Of a stretch of DNA of 64,000 bases, positions 46,037-57,880 are shown piece after piece. Each line of letters begins with the position of its first letter. Within the stretch, counting starts at the first letter, position 1. Made by a program: the position numbers and the translations under genes. The stretch lies in assembly GCA_036346275.1 (NCBI GenBank), contig CM070725.1, positions 43,834,104 through 43,898,103 on the forward strand, read 5' to 3'. This DNA is from Otatea glauca. Lineage: Eukaryota; Streptophyta; Magnoliopsida; Poales; Poaceae. The notes beneath the pieces are model-generated. The model had not been told where the DNA came from, searched no databases, and was given only the letters and a program-made list of their open reading frames with translations.

Positions 46037-46653
46037 GGGCCCGTTCGGTAGTGCTCCAGCTCCTACTTCTCCTTGATTCTACTTCAGCTCCTCATGATTC
46101 TGATTTTACGAGGAATCAGAAGCAGTTTCTAAAAGTGTTCGGCTAACTGGTTGGCTCCAGATTCTTGAAAGAGGGAAGAGAGAGAGAGAGCAGAGAGGGA
46201 AGATCCGAGTCTCCAAGCCATACCTCGGCGACAACGGTTAGCGGCTATAGGCGCTCGTCGGGGCACTCCAGGCGAAGACGCGACGGACATGGGTTGAGTG
46301 ACGACGGGACGACAACGCGAAGGGGACGATGGCACGACGGGCTCGGCCGAGCGACGGCGGTGACGACGGCTAGAAGGGGTCGAGGCGGGGAGGTGGTGCG
46401 ACGGGCTTGAGCCAAGCGACGACGCGAAGGGGTAGAGGTGGGGATGACGACGGCGCGAACAAGTCGAGGCAAGCGCGAAGGGGCTCGCGAAGGGATTCTT
46501 GCACGACTCGGGTGCTGATTCTTTCTCATAGTTCAAAACCGAGAAGCGCTTCTCAGCGATTTTGATTATCACGCAAGGGAGGTGAGAGCGTTCGGTAGAG
46601 CTTAGGCTTCACTGGACGAGAATCCGAGAGCTGGAGCTCTACCGAACGAGCTC
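46037..46653. mobile_element. Tourist-like element, GC-rich interior, copy 2
   Basis: 617 bp. GGGCCCGTTCGGTAGTGCTCC pairs with GGAGCTCTACCGAACGAGCTC. TTA flanks both sides (46034-46036, 46654-46656), the canonical Tourist/PIF target. Relative of 13979-14688 with the same GC-rich pseudo-coding interior. Confidence 0.88.
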
Positions 46654-46656
46654 TTA

Positions 46657-48270
46657 GTAAAATGAAGAAATTCTGAGTATGGGTCAATACATATCACCTT
46701 TGGTATCCCTCAGAAAAACAACTTTCTTTCGTAGTTGATGCGTGGATGAACTACTACCCATGCTCTAAAATTACCCAACTTTCTCTTACGATCTACTCCT
46801 CGGTCATTCTAACAGCCTGGTAAAACTCAACTGTGGGACCATGCTTCATGTCTACAGCAGCATATTGCACACGCCATTTCCTCTCCTCACAGACCACCGA
46901 CAAATCATCACAATTCAGATCAACATCAAGCTGTCATCAACTCAAACGAGCAGTGTGGCTCTTATTATATTGCATCGGATGCTGCCTCTCCTCGCAGACA
47001 CGGTATAATGTGTACTGATGTAACCGGTCAGAGTTACAGCGGCCAGGTAGTAGAAACGGGAAACGCAGCAGGCAGCCGGGTAAAAAGCACGCGGTCTTAG
47101 TTACCGCAACCGCCGCGCGTGCCTGGCACGTGAGCGGGGCAGGCGAGCAGGTGAGCCGAGCCCGAGCGAGCTCGGCGCAAAGTGGCGCGCGCGCGTACCA
47201 CGGTCCAGGGCGCAGGGACTGACGAGTCAGTGACGGGTGGGGTTTGGAGGAGGGTGGCGCGCGCGTACGAGCGCCAGAAGGGATCGGGCAACCACCGGAA
47301 GCTGGTTTGGCCCTCCCACTATATTTTTATTTGTCTTCTTTCAACCGAAATCATGAATCTAATTTTCTTTTCTATCACAAAAATATCCATAGTCGATAGG
47401 TGTTACCAATCGGGTAGCAGTACTCTGTCTTGTTAAGCTTGAGTAACGTGGTACACCGTTCTATTGAGTTTGAGTGCCACGATAGATCTTTTATGATACC
47501 GGTAGGAGAGCATAATTGATGATATAGGTTATCTGTTAGTACTTTTTTAGTCGAGAAAAATTCTAAATTTATACTAATATCTTTCAAAAGAGGGCAAAAA
47601 TGAAAAAGAAGTACACTGACCAGCACGGCGGGTGTAGGTACCTCACGGCGCAGGTGGACCGGTTGCAGCGGGGGTTGCTTCCGGTAGGGTCTAGCTCGTT
47701 GGGGTGGTGGTGGACCGGTCGTACGGTTTATATTTACCCGGGCTGGGTGTAATTCTACTAACTTGGGAGGGGTAGTACTGTCTTCTATCGCCCAAGCCCT
47801 GAGCTTTATCGTCGGCTCTTTTTCAGTATGGACCCTGGCTTATTATCTTGCAAAATTACTCCAAAGCTTCTGTTCATGTGTTGATCTAAGTGAGGTGACT
47901 ATATTGACTAATTTGGCGTATGATTCTGTTCATGGTCATATTACGATGTAGATAGAGTTGTCAAAAGTACGCATCATTATTTTCGAAAAGGATGTCTTGA
48001 AGCCAAGTATCCCCCTTAGAATCTCAGTTTATGGATACACATAACATTACAACAACCACTCGGGGTAGTGCATAACTCGACTATCGACCATTACAGTTCT
48101 AGCAAATTAATCAATCTGAACTTGAAATTAAATTTTGCCGTTGGTAACCAACCCATTGTACTTACGAATTAAGTTCATGTCCACCCCCTACACTAAATAC
48201 AGCCCTTTCCAAGCATCAATGCTGAAATGGTAAAAAATGCGTGTTTGTTTCTTCAAGCTTGGTCGTGCTC
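46657..48270. other. Intergenic, no gene assigned
   Basis: Contains a GC-rich patch (47085-47290, many GCGCGCG words). Short frames at 47097-47291 and 47375-47626 have no domain, and no transposon ends were resolved. Confidence 0.4.
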
Positions 48271-49204
48271 AGGTTCCAAAAATCAACGAAAATCACTCAA
48301 AAATCATGATTTTTGACTGTATCGAGAAGACTCGAGATTTGAAACTGATCGGTAAATCGATCCAATTCAAATTCAAAAAATTTGGAAATTTTGGAAAAAT
48401 TTATCAATAATTGTTAATTTTTTTATGTGAGGTCCTGAGGCAATGCTGATGATACTGTAAAATTTTCAGATGATTATCAGGCCTATGTATTTTTTAAAAA
48501 ATATTGACATTGCTACTGTCTTTGTATAGCTCTTCTGCTTTTGATTTTCTAGGGGCAATAAATGAAGTCTAATATTTCAAAATTTATGAGGTCCCGAGAC
48601 AATTATAGTGATGTTGTAAATTTTTCAGATGAAGATCATACCTATGTATTTTTTTAAAATTTTGATAGTGCTACTATCTTTGTATGTGCTCTTCTGTTTT
48701 TGATTTTCTAGGGGCAATAAATAAAGTCTAATATTTATGGAAAGTATACTACATGATCCCCACATACTCTTTATGATACCATTAAAATTCTAGAGCATGA
48801 CCAAGCATGTATATATTTTTTTAAATCTGACACTGTCTCTATTCCTTTTCATTAATTGCTGTTTTTGATTTTTCAGAAGTACTAAATGAATTAAAAAGTT
48901 TTTGAAATTTCTCTAAGGTGTTTTATAGACAAATTGGGATTTATTAAGATTTTATGCATTTGTTTCTAATTTTTATTGAATTTTTACCAATTTTTCTTGA
49001 GTATGCTGAAAATAGAATAAAACCGATCAAAAACCGATGAAAATGGTCGAAAATAGGTAAGGAGAATGACATCGCTAAGTTTGCCAATTTTCAATAAAAA
49101 TCGGTAGATTTCCAATTTTTTCGCCGCTTTTTGGCTGTTGATTTCAAAAAATTTGCCTTCAAAACCGTTCGATTTCTATGGTTTCTATCAATTTTGAAAC
49201 CAAG
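48271..49204. mobile_element. Long hAT-like non-coding element, copy C
   Basis: Approximate limits: left end CAGGTTCCAAAAATCAACG, right end reading inward TTGGTTTCAAAATTG. Terminal zones carry CGAAAATC/ACCGAT words. The interior repeats a unit with GACATTGCTACTGTC (48508), GATAGTGCTACTATC (48662) and GACACTGTCTC (48830), spacing about 154-170 bp, matching the monomers of copies A and B. Target duplication not resolved. Confidence 0.65.
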
Positions 49205-50008
49205 CTAATATCCAAAACCCGTCTGTCCTTCGACCCTGCCCACTATCTGCTAGCAAATAATAATGTCCTTACGGTGCTGCCGCTGACTATCAGGTCACTA
49301 TTCGTCTTGAATCTATTGTTATGGGGTCGGGAAGGGATGAATCCCATCGGAAGGGCTACCGTGTAAGCTGGTTAGCTAGAGAATGACATTGCATAACGTT
49401 ACCCCTTGCAAGTTTGAACGTTGAAGGTCAAAATTCTTGTTCAGTTCTTCACTTCTTCTAGCTTTGTAACATTCCTTGCAAAAACTAAACAACATAGTAA
49501 ATATATATCTCATAGCAACTAAATCTTCCTCTCTCTCCTCTGGTATACAACATATGTGTTTATTTAAAGAGAAATGCTATAGATGATACCGGACATCCGG
49601 TGCCGCAGAATTTTCTCCTACGATTCACTCCTCAGGCACTCTTCCTCCAAATTCTATGAGATAATTGTTTTTTTTGAACCGTCTCACCACTTGTAAAACC
49701 GTACCGGCAACCAAACACATCCTAAAAATTCTATAGGAACTCATTTGCAATACCCGAACAAATGAGGCGCTGAACCGTAAAACAGCCCCTCATCTATGAT
49801 CTATCTATCCCAAACGCCAGCCGAGAAAACCACAAAGGCACAAACCAGAAACAGGAGCTGAGACTGAGAGCCCCGAAGTCGAACCACCGCGAGCCAGCCA
49901 GCCAAGTCCCCAAAACGAAACGCCTCCGCAGCGTTGCGATCCCCATTTCAATTTTTTTCAAAAAGACTAGGAGGCGCCGCACCGCCGCCGCCGCCTCCTC
50001 CGAACCCG
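49205..50008. other. Upstream region of the SWIB gene
   Basis: No gene or clear TATA box recognised. 49790-50008 probably holds the 5' UTR; there is no ATG upstream of 50009 in the coding frame. Confidence 0.5.
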
Positions 50009-53000
50009 ATGGTGTCAGACCAGGAGCTCGCCCGCTACGTGGAGTCCTTCGTCCGCCAGGTCGCCGCGCTCCCCCATGGCGCCGCCGGCGGGATATCGGC
50101 CGAGGACGTGGTGCGCCAGCTCGAGGCGCAGCTCGGCGTCGACCTCTCCCCGAAGGCGCCGCTCATCCGCGACATCCTCCTCGCGCTCCTCGCCCCCGCC
50201 CCGGCGCCCGCCTCGCGAAAAGACCCTTTTGCCCTTGCCGCCGCTCCGCCCCCGTTCTCCGCCGCCGCCACCGCCTCCGCCCCCGCGGGCTCGCTCCACT
50301 TCTTCGCGCAGCAGCCGACGCCGCAGCAGCTGCAGTCGTACCTCTCCGCCTCGCCGCAGTACCAGCACCACCGCGCCGGCCCGCCCGCCTCGCCGTACGA
50401 TGTCACCGCGTCGTACCGCTACGCGCAGCCCTTCCCGCAACCCGACGGCGCGCAGCTGCAGAGGCTCGTCCAGCTACAGCAGCACCAGCAGCAGCAGATG
50501 GCAGCGGCGGCAGCCGCGGCCTCGGCAGTCTCGGCGGGGGAGAGTCCGCGTGCCACCGCCGCGGCGCCCGCCGGTTCGAAGAAGGACAGGTGATGCTTCC
50601 TACACTTCGTTCCCTGTTCAATTTTTTTTCCTCCTCCGAATTAGGGTTTGGATTAGATGTCGTGTGTGCTTGGCGCGGCTGCTCGTGTGCTCTTTTAGCT
50701 TCTACGTGAAGCTAAACTCAAAATTCTGAAGACTATTTGCTTTGTTCGTTCCTTTTGCAGATTTGTTTGGTGGGTTGAGGTCGGATTAAGTGTAAAAGGT
50801 TACCTTTTTTTTGGTGGTTAGATGCATTTTTTGTTGTGCGGTAGGGGTTGGGGCTTTTGATCCTTTCTGGTGAACGGAGATATTTTATCAGGATTGCTCA
50901 GAGAGATTAGTGGGGTGGGGTAAACCGGAAGGAACAGCTTTCTGAGCGCTTCGATTGGTTTATGCCTGCTCGTGGTAGATCTTTAATTTCCACGGACGCT
51001 TGTGGAATCACGTAGTGTACTTGAAGAAAATCTTTGAATACTGCCGTAGTTATGTCAACCTTACCCGCAGAATTAAAGGCTCTGAACAAGCTGGCGTGGT
51101 GTCATCCCCATCAAAATGGTTGCTTTTCAAGCAACCTCATTGTAGAAACTAAGCAGCTTAACCATAAAGTTCATTGCGCTTAACAAATGGATCTGCAGGC
51201 CGCGCTCCATTTATGTTCGTGGCTTGAACGTGAAAGAAACCTTTAAATCGTATTATGCCTGTTTACTCGACTTTGTTTAACAAATGACATTTTGTATGTA
51301 CAAAAACAATGTTCAGCACGCATCAGTCTGGCTGTAACTCTGTAGGGAAGAATATTCCCGATATGAAATCTGAAGGGGTACCTCTCCTAGGACTACATGA
51401 GAGATAGATGTGTCCCTTCTCTTGTTATGTAATGTCGGCTATCTTTTACTGGTGTTCAGTCTGTTCATTGAACTTATTGTTCTGGTTGTCTTTATGAACC
51501 AGTGCTAGTACTGGAGTGAAACGAAGAGGTGGTCCAGGGGGGTTGAACAAAGTCTGTGGTGTTTCGCCTGAGCTGCAAGTTATTGTTGGTGAACCAACCA
51601 TGGCTAGAACTGAGGTTCATTCTACTGGCCCACCTTTCTAATGTCTTCCCTTCTATTAATGATTACATCATGGCAGAAATCCTGAGATTGTTAATCAATT
51701 GCAGATCGTTAAGCAGCTCTGGGCATACATTCGCAGGAACAACTTGCAGGACCCAAACAATAAGAGAAAGATCATATGCAATGATGAGCTACGATTAGTT
51801 TTTGAGACTGATTCCACCGATATGTTCAAGATGAACAAGCTTTTGGCTAAGCATATAAGACCTCTTGATTCAACAAGTAGGCCTTCCTCACACTTGCTAT
51901 GTTTTCCGAAATAATCAAGCTTTAGTTTATGAATGTGTGCTCAAAATTCTTGCAGAAAATTCAAATCGAGAATCGAAGAAGTTGAAGCCTGTGGACAGTG
52001 AACCCGTTTCTCTTGCTGAAACTGATGCTAACCAACTTCCAGTCATTGTGTCAGATGCTCTTGCTAGCTTTTTTGGAACTGGAGAAATAGAGATGCCCCA
52101 TTCTGAGGCTGTCAAACGTGTTTGGGACCACATCAAAAGCAATAATTTAGAGGTTAGTGAATGATTATTATCAGAACCTTAATGTTTTTATTTTGCTATA
52201 CTGTTATCGTGTGAAATGCCCTGTGCGATATTAGACTTCTAGTGGGCATTGCAAAATAATTGTGTCAAACCATGGTAAACTACAGAAAGTGTCGTGTGAA
52301 ATGCCCTGTGCGATATTAGACTTCTAGTGGGCATTGCAAAATAATTGTGTCAAACCATGGTAAACTACAGAAAGTGAAAGCAATTTTTTTATCTCAGTTA
52401 TAAATTGGTACCTAAACTTCTTTCTGTAATAGAAGCATATCTAGCTGATTTGAGGATGCTATAATCACTATGTCATGAGGAAAATTTAAGTGCACAGATA
52501 TGAATGTCAGATCAGTGTTGTCATACCTGGGTTTTTTTTTGTCTAATTCATGAGAGCTTTTGCGGACTGGGCAGCCTAGTGGCTCTACTTGTTAAATAAT
52601 TGAAAATTTTATTTGATGGATCACTCACCTTCTGTTCTGTTTTATATTTTGGTTTGGTTGGTAACATGGTTGTTGGTGGTTGATCATCTAGATACATATG
52701 GTGGTTGTTTTTAGATACAAGTTGTTGAGTGTATATTTGCATGTGCTTTTCATTTTTGAACTTGGAACTGGTACATGGGGTCAATACACTTTGCAACAAA
52801 TACTATTATACCCTATATAAGTCTTGAGCAGCCATATGCAAGTATTTTGCATATTGCTTCTACATGCAAGTTGGTTTATCATCTATGCTCCTTTGACCTA
52901 TGACAAGAGTGAAGCATAAGCAAAGCATGTCCCATATAAGTTCCTCTTTCCCTTTAGTGTTTTCATACATAACTGAATAGTAATTATGAATGATAAATCG

Positions 53001-53626
53001 AAACATATGCAAAATATGAATGAGATTATCGCCAGCTCTTAGTTTTCAAACTTTATCCATGGTGTAAAATAATGCATCGCTTCTTGTTGTTTCCTCCCTT
53101 CCTTCCAGTTTTCCCTATCCGTTCATGTTTTTCATGGAGATGATCCGTGAGGGTGAATATTCAATTCTGCATTTCAGCATATCTGCATGTAGGCATTAGT
53201 TACTGCTAGGCATATCTTGGTAGGCATCTTCAATAGTTGGCTGATTAGCAAGAGAGCCAATATTTTCCTGCCTTTTTTTTTATTAAAATAAGGCCATACT
53301 ATGTAAATTGCTTCTGCTTATGTTTACAAGTTCTCTTCCTTACTGAAACCACTTTCTAGGATCTATTCTTCTATGCAAAACAGATAAGAAATCCCTGTGA
53401 ATCTTGCTGCTCTAAGTAAAGTAATACCATGTGAATCTAGGCATCTCCAAATGGATTGATTACCTTATTTCTATTTTTGCTTGTTTTGTTGCAGGATCCA
53501 GCAAATCCCACAATGATATTATGCGACTCAAAACTTAAACAACTCTTTGGATGTGAAAGCCTAACTGCTCTGGGTGTTTCAGACTTTCTGTCACACCACC
53601 TTTTGAAGCAACCTAACAAGATCTAA
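50009..53626 (+). CDS. DEK_C plus two SWIB/MDM2-domain protein (spp27/UAF30-like)
   Basis: Five exons: 50009-50589, 51503-51614, 51705-51876, 51956-52152, 53495-53626. All are GT-AG with consistent phases, summing to 1,194 nt for 397 residues. Residues 1-62 form a DEK_C-type helical domain (SDQELARYVESFVRQV...LIRDILLALLA). Residues about 65-190 are Pro/Ala/Gln-rich low complexity. The first SWIB domain (about 206-283) contains IVKQLWAYIRRNNLQDP and the second (about 313-394) AVKRVWDHIKSNNLEDP, with matching KLLAKHI and LSHHLLK ends. Such proteins resemble yeast UAF30/spp27, linked to rDNA transcription and chromatin; nuclear action is inferred. The first in-frame ATG is used. Intron 4 is 1.34 kb and holds an 85-bp tandem duplication. 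Confidence 0.93.
52207..52376. repeat. Perfect 85-bp tandem duplication in intron 4
   Basis: 52207-52291 and 52292-52376 are essentially identical, both running from TCGTGTGAAATGCCC to CAGAAAGTG. A recent local duplication within the SWIB-gene intron. Confidence 0.95.
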
Positions 53627-54377
53627 CTGGTTAGTTATTGACTTTCTCCATCATGTTTATGAGGCTTGTATTGCTCACTGCTTGCTGGAGGACATCTCCA
53701 TCCCTTGCTTGAAAGTTGTAGTTTTTTTTTAAATGTTGCAATGGGTAAGAGTATAGAAATGACTTCATTGAGTGCTGCTAGATACTCAAATCTGTTTCAT
53801 TTAGTGCAAGGTGTTAGTTAGCTTATCTGATATGTCAATAATAAATAAATTGATCAGTGTTTTACTTTGGCTGCAGATGAAACGTCTTACTGGATTCTAG
53901 TTGGTCTAACATCCTGTTAGTAGGCACTGATGAAACGACAGAAATTTGCTGAAAGTTGTTTATTGTATCTTTTGTATCCATCGGACTGATTTACTTGTGA
54001 GAAAAGGCTGTAGGCTAATCTCTTAACAGTAGCAAGGAAAAGGAATGATAGTTGTTGCATATTATCTAGTTTGATCTTCTCGTAAGGTTCACATGTGTTA
54101 GGTTATCCCGAATTTTTAGTTTCTTAAAAATTAAAGCAGCACCAAAGCAACGGTTAGAGAAAAAGAAAGCTGATGAACTTTGTTTGATGTAAATTCAGCA
54201 ACCATAGGTGCATTTTATGGCATGAAATTCCGTTATCCTTTGTTGCCCAAAAGCCTCTTACTTTAGTAGTGCTACTTTGTACCCCCTATATTATGTTAGT
54301 AGGTTCTGCCTAATTTATACAGTTCAGATCGTTGTCAAAATGTTAAACCTTTTTTCTCACGTTGATTCTTATTTCTG
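53627..54377. other. SWIB gene 3' flank
   Basis: AT-rich; presumably 3' UTR and spacer. No second gene recognised. Confidence 0.5.
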
Positions 54378-54385
54378 GTCTCTAC

Positions 54386-55743
54386 CAAGGATCAAAATTT
54401 CGCCGAAAACCGGTGAAATTTTGCCAAAATTCTCGGATTTCGAGCCACCACGAAATCCAAATTACCAGACGAATTTAAATTTTTTGAAATTGCTACACTA
54501 ATTTCGGTTTTTTTGTGAAATTTTGCCCAAATGGGCCGAAAATTCATGATTTGAAACCGGATTTTGCTGTTTTATGGCCGGATTTGGTCCAATAACCCTT
54601 AAAGAAAGTTATCTTCTATGAAAATTTGTTGAAAAACTGATTTTTTTGGCACATTTTAAAATTTCGGTAAAAACATTGTCAGATTTTTATGAAATTGTAT
54701 GAGTTTGATAATGATCTGAAAAATATATGGTACTATATTTAGTAGTGTAGGATCATACATAAAATTTTTCAAAATAATTGAACTTCATTTGTTATCTTTA
54801 AAAAAAAATCAAAAACAGAATGAACATAATTGGGACAGTAATATTGTCATAATTATATAAATTTGCTCGAGTGCGATTACGATCCAAAATTTTTATAAGA
54901 GCTTAAGAATTGCCTCAATACCATTCTATAAAATTTTTAAAAATTTTCAACTTTTTTTATTTGCTCAATCAAATCTATGTAAGTATTAAACTTCATTTGT
55001 TATATTTTAAAAATCAAAAAGAGAAATAACATAAATTGTACAGTGCTTTGTAAGAATTTTGTAAATTCACTTGAGTATGATCATACAAAGAATTTTGTAA
55101 ATTCACTGGAGTGTGATCATGATTCAAAAATTTTATATGATCTTAAGAATTTTCTTAGCACCCTTCTGTAAATTTTTCAAATATTCTAAACCTTTTTTAT
55201 TGCTAAAACAAATCTATGCATTGATCGCGAGGCTTTTATCAGGACATAGCACTGTCATATTTTTTTAACATTCTTGAAGTTTGATCATCATCTAAAAAAA
55301 TTATTGAAACATTAATGATAGATCAAAACCATCCACAGTTTTTTTTAAAAATTTTCTAACATGATTTGAACCATTTTTTCATTTTGTTTAAGTTTGCCGG
55401 TAAGACTTTTAACAGGACAGTAGCACTGTCCGAATTTTTAAAAATTCCTAAAATTTGATAATCATCTGAAATTTTTATGAGAACATCACTGATGTGTCAG
55501 GACTCTCCAGAAAAAATTTCAAAATTTTTCGTCATCGTTTGACCGACCTTTTGGCCGGTGCAAAACTGCCGAAATTTCGGGTCAACCGTCAAAATTCGGG
55601 TTTTTTTCGATTGCAAATGGACCGGATTTGAATTTTGGTTTTTGAATTTTGGCCGAGATTTATCCGAAATACCGAGATTTTGGCGAAATTTCGAATTTTG
55701 GTTCTAGGCGAGATTTTATTCGAAAACGAAATTTGAATCCATG
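54386..55743. mobile_element. Long hAT-like non-coding element, copy B (inverted relative to A)
   Basis: 1,358 bp with a perfect 8-bp duplication, GTCTCTAC (54378-54385 and 55744-55751). The ends are CAAGGATCAAAATTTCG and, inward, CATGGATTCAAATTTCG. Its reverse complement aligns with copy A through the monomer array; marker phrases ACAGTAGCACTGTC and ACATAGCACTGTC lie near 55417 and 55241, with weaker ones near 55036, 54830 and 54676 (spacing about 155-205). Lies between the convergent SWIB and NTF2-like genes. Confidence 0.88.
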
Positions 55744-55995
55744 GTCTCTACTCATGTTATTCATGAAGGTCTGCTTGTTCATTCTTCTCTTATGTTTGTT
55801 TTATGACGAATGACTACTCTGCTCCTTGTACGCATGGGTATATGACGATTGATGTGGTCAAGTATAGGCATGCATTATCATTAGCCTTGTTTCAGAATTT
55901 ATGGCACCCAGCTCTGCATCAAGTGCTGATCATTTACAACAAATTGTGGTTTCGGTACATTAGAACATGTTTGTGATCTTGCTATCCTAATAAAC

Positions 55996-57335
55996 CTACA
56001 AGTTCTTCAGCATGGCGTAGAACAGTAGCATGACCACCAGGCCAATGATGATGCATGCAATTATCGTTCTGCTCTCCTCTTCAAGCGTACCTTCTGGCAG
56101 AACCTTGTTTGCCACGGACAAAATTGCCGCATCCAAATTCTGCAGCGGCGAAAGATGAAAATTCTTGAGCTGTTTAGCTTTTGGCAAATAATGTTATTAT
56201 CAGGGATTTGTATTTGTTTTCACTATCAGTCTGTCATGCTTGCCTGGTGAATGATCTGAAGAATCCTCATAAGGAGTGGCACAAAGGACTTGTTCACTTG
56301 GCTACAACAATAGAACAAAAATGCGATTCAGTCAGGTTCTTTATCCTCCTGCTTTCCAAAAGCTAAATTGCTACAGATGTAAACCGTTTGTGTATCATGC
56401 TAAACACCAATAAATCGACCAAGATTCAGAGTAGCTGGACACTCGAATTAGTTACCTGATGAGCAACAGCCCCCTGTAGACGTGAGTCGTAGAGACATTG
56501 CAATCTAGGTCCCAAGGCAGCTTCCTGCCCTTCCATTCTGCAGGCAAATAATTCGGCGTGATGATCAAACTGTTTTGCCGCGTTAACTAACGAGGTTTTT
56601 GAACAAACCTAGAGACCATTTGATGCCCAGGTCGAAGCCTTCATCCTCCGTGGGTTTGAGCACGAACGATACGTGATTCCGGACCATCAGTGCATGGAGG
56701 AGCAGAAACATGTCCTGTTAAGCATGTCATGAGTCAAAATGCTGATGTACTAGGTCAAATAGAAAGAAGGTAGTTTCACTCAAACGGCAGCTGAAAAAAA
56801 GATTTGTTAATCTGGAAAGTAAAAGTAAAAAAGTTATCGTGGGGTCAGCTCCAACACAAATACTTTTTGGATACAATCGAACAATTTTTTTTTTTTGTTA
56901 CTAGCATGATATATTTGAAGTAATATATAATGTGTTATTTAGCTATTTCAAGGATTCAATTTCAGTACGATATGATCCTCCTTTTACCTTGCCCAACTGG
57001 GAGACATCAACGGAGGGGAGGTTACTGAAGAAATACTTGCACTCATCGGCAATCAGCTCGAGCAGCTCCCTGACGCTCCTGTTCTGGATTGCAGAGTTCA
57101 GCTTCACGATCCTCTTCACCGCCCGGAACCCGTCTCCTCCGTCGCCGAACAGAGCATTCCCACGCAGTCTATCACCGTCTCGCCCGTTCGTCTCTGCACT
57201 CTTGCTCCATGTCCTGACACGCACCGGCCTGCCCCTGCCTAGGCCACCGTGGTCTCCTGAATTTTTCCGGCCATTTGGACGCTGCTGAATCGACGGAGGA
57301 AGGAGAAGACGACATGACGACAGAGTTGAATCCAT
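55996..57335 (-). CDS. NTF2-like domain protein with C-terminal membrane anchor
   Basis: Five exons on the minus strand: 57335-56988, 56714-56609, 56537-56456, 56301-56244, 56139-55996. Phases agree and sum to 738 nt for 245 residues. Residues 1-75 are basic and Ser/Gly-rich, transit-peptide-like. Residues about 76-195 resemble the NTF2/SnoaL fold seen in plant plastid proteins (LLELIADECKYFF, IKWSLEWKGRKLPW). Residues about 222-242 form one hydrophobic span (IIACIIIGLVVMLLFYAML), a likely tail anchor. Biochemical role unknown. The ATG at 57335 (CCTCCATGG) is preferred to one 16 codons upstream. Intron 4 has a GC donor (CAG|GCAAGC); no GT is available there in phase. Confidence 0.85.
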
Positions 57336-57704
57336 GGAGGCTGACCGAATTAAAGGTGAAACAACTTTGGATGCGAAATGCATGCGTGGATGGATTGGTG
57401 GGCGTCGTATATATGATCAGGTAGGGTTTGGAATTTTGGTGTGCGGTGATGCATGTCCGGCTCGCAAAGGAAAGGATTGTATGCGATGAAAGCCATGTCC
57501 CGAAATGTGTTGGGGCATGCACACGTTACAAGGTTGCCAAGGTAGGTAAGGCGGGATACTCTTCCAAACTTGGCATGAGGTCCATACCCTACAAGGCTAC
57601 AATGCTACATGCCGTCAGATATGCCCCTGATAACATGTTTTACAAGCTTGATCACCAGGTTTAATTTGGTTTTGCTTGATCACTGCCGGGGAATGTTCTA
57701 TTCC
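57336..57704. other. NTF2-like gene upstream region
   Basis: Probable promoter and 5' UTR on the minus strand, with a TATATACG motif at about 57407-57414. A TATA role is plausible but unproved. Confidence 0.4.
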
Positions 57705-57796
57705 ACATACATACATACATACATACATACATACATACATACATACATACATACATACATACATACATACATACATACATACATACATACATACAT
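57705..57796. repeat. (CATA)n microsatellite
   Basis: About 23 uninterrupted tetranucleotide units. It gives Tyr/Ile/His/Thr repeat frames on one strand and Cys/Met/Tyr/Val on the other that are not genes. Confidence 0.97.
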
Positions 57797-57880
57797 GTGT
57801 CAATATTTTCCTAAACAGACCCTTATAAGGTTTCTAATTAGAACTCAGATTACTTTAGGGGCACAAAAGTCCCCTCATTT

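Noticed and set aside
49934..50008. Upstream extension of the SWIB protein
   Set aside because: It would need a TTG start; the first ATG in frame is 50009, immediately before the DEK_C-like domain.
50015..50729. Alternative-frame and antisense readings in the SWIB gene exon 1
   Set aside because: Shadows of a GC-rich exon; only the frame from 50009 splices into the SWIB domains.
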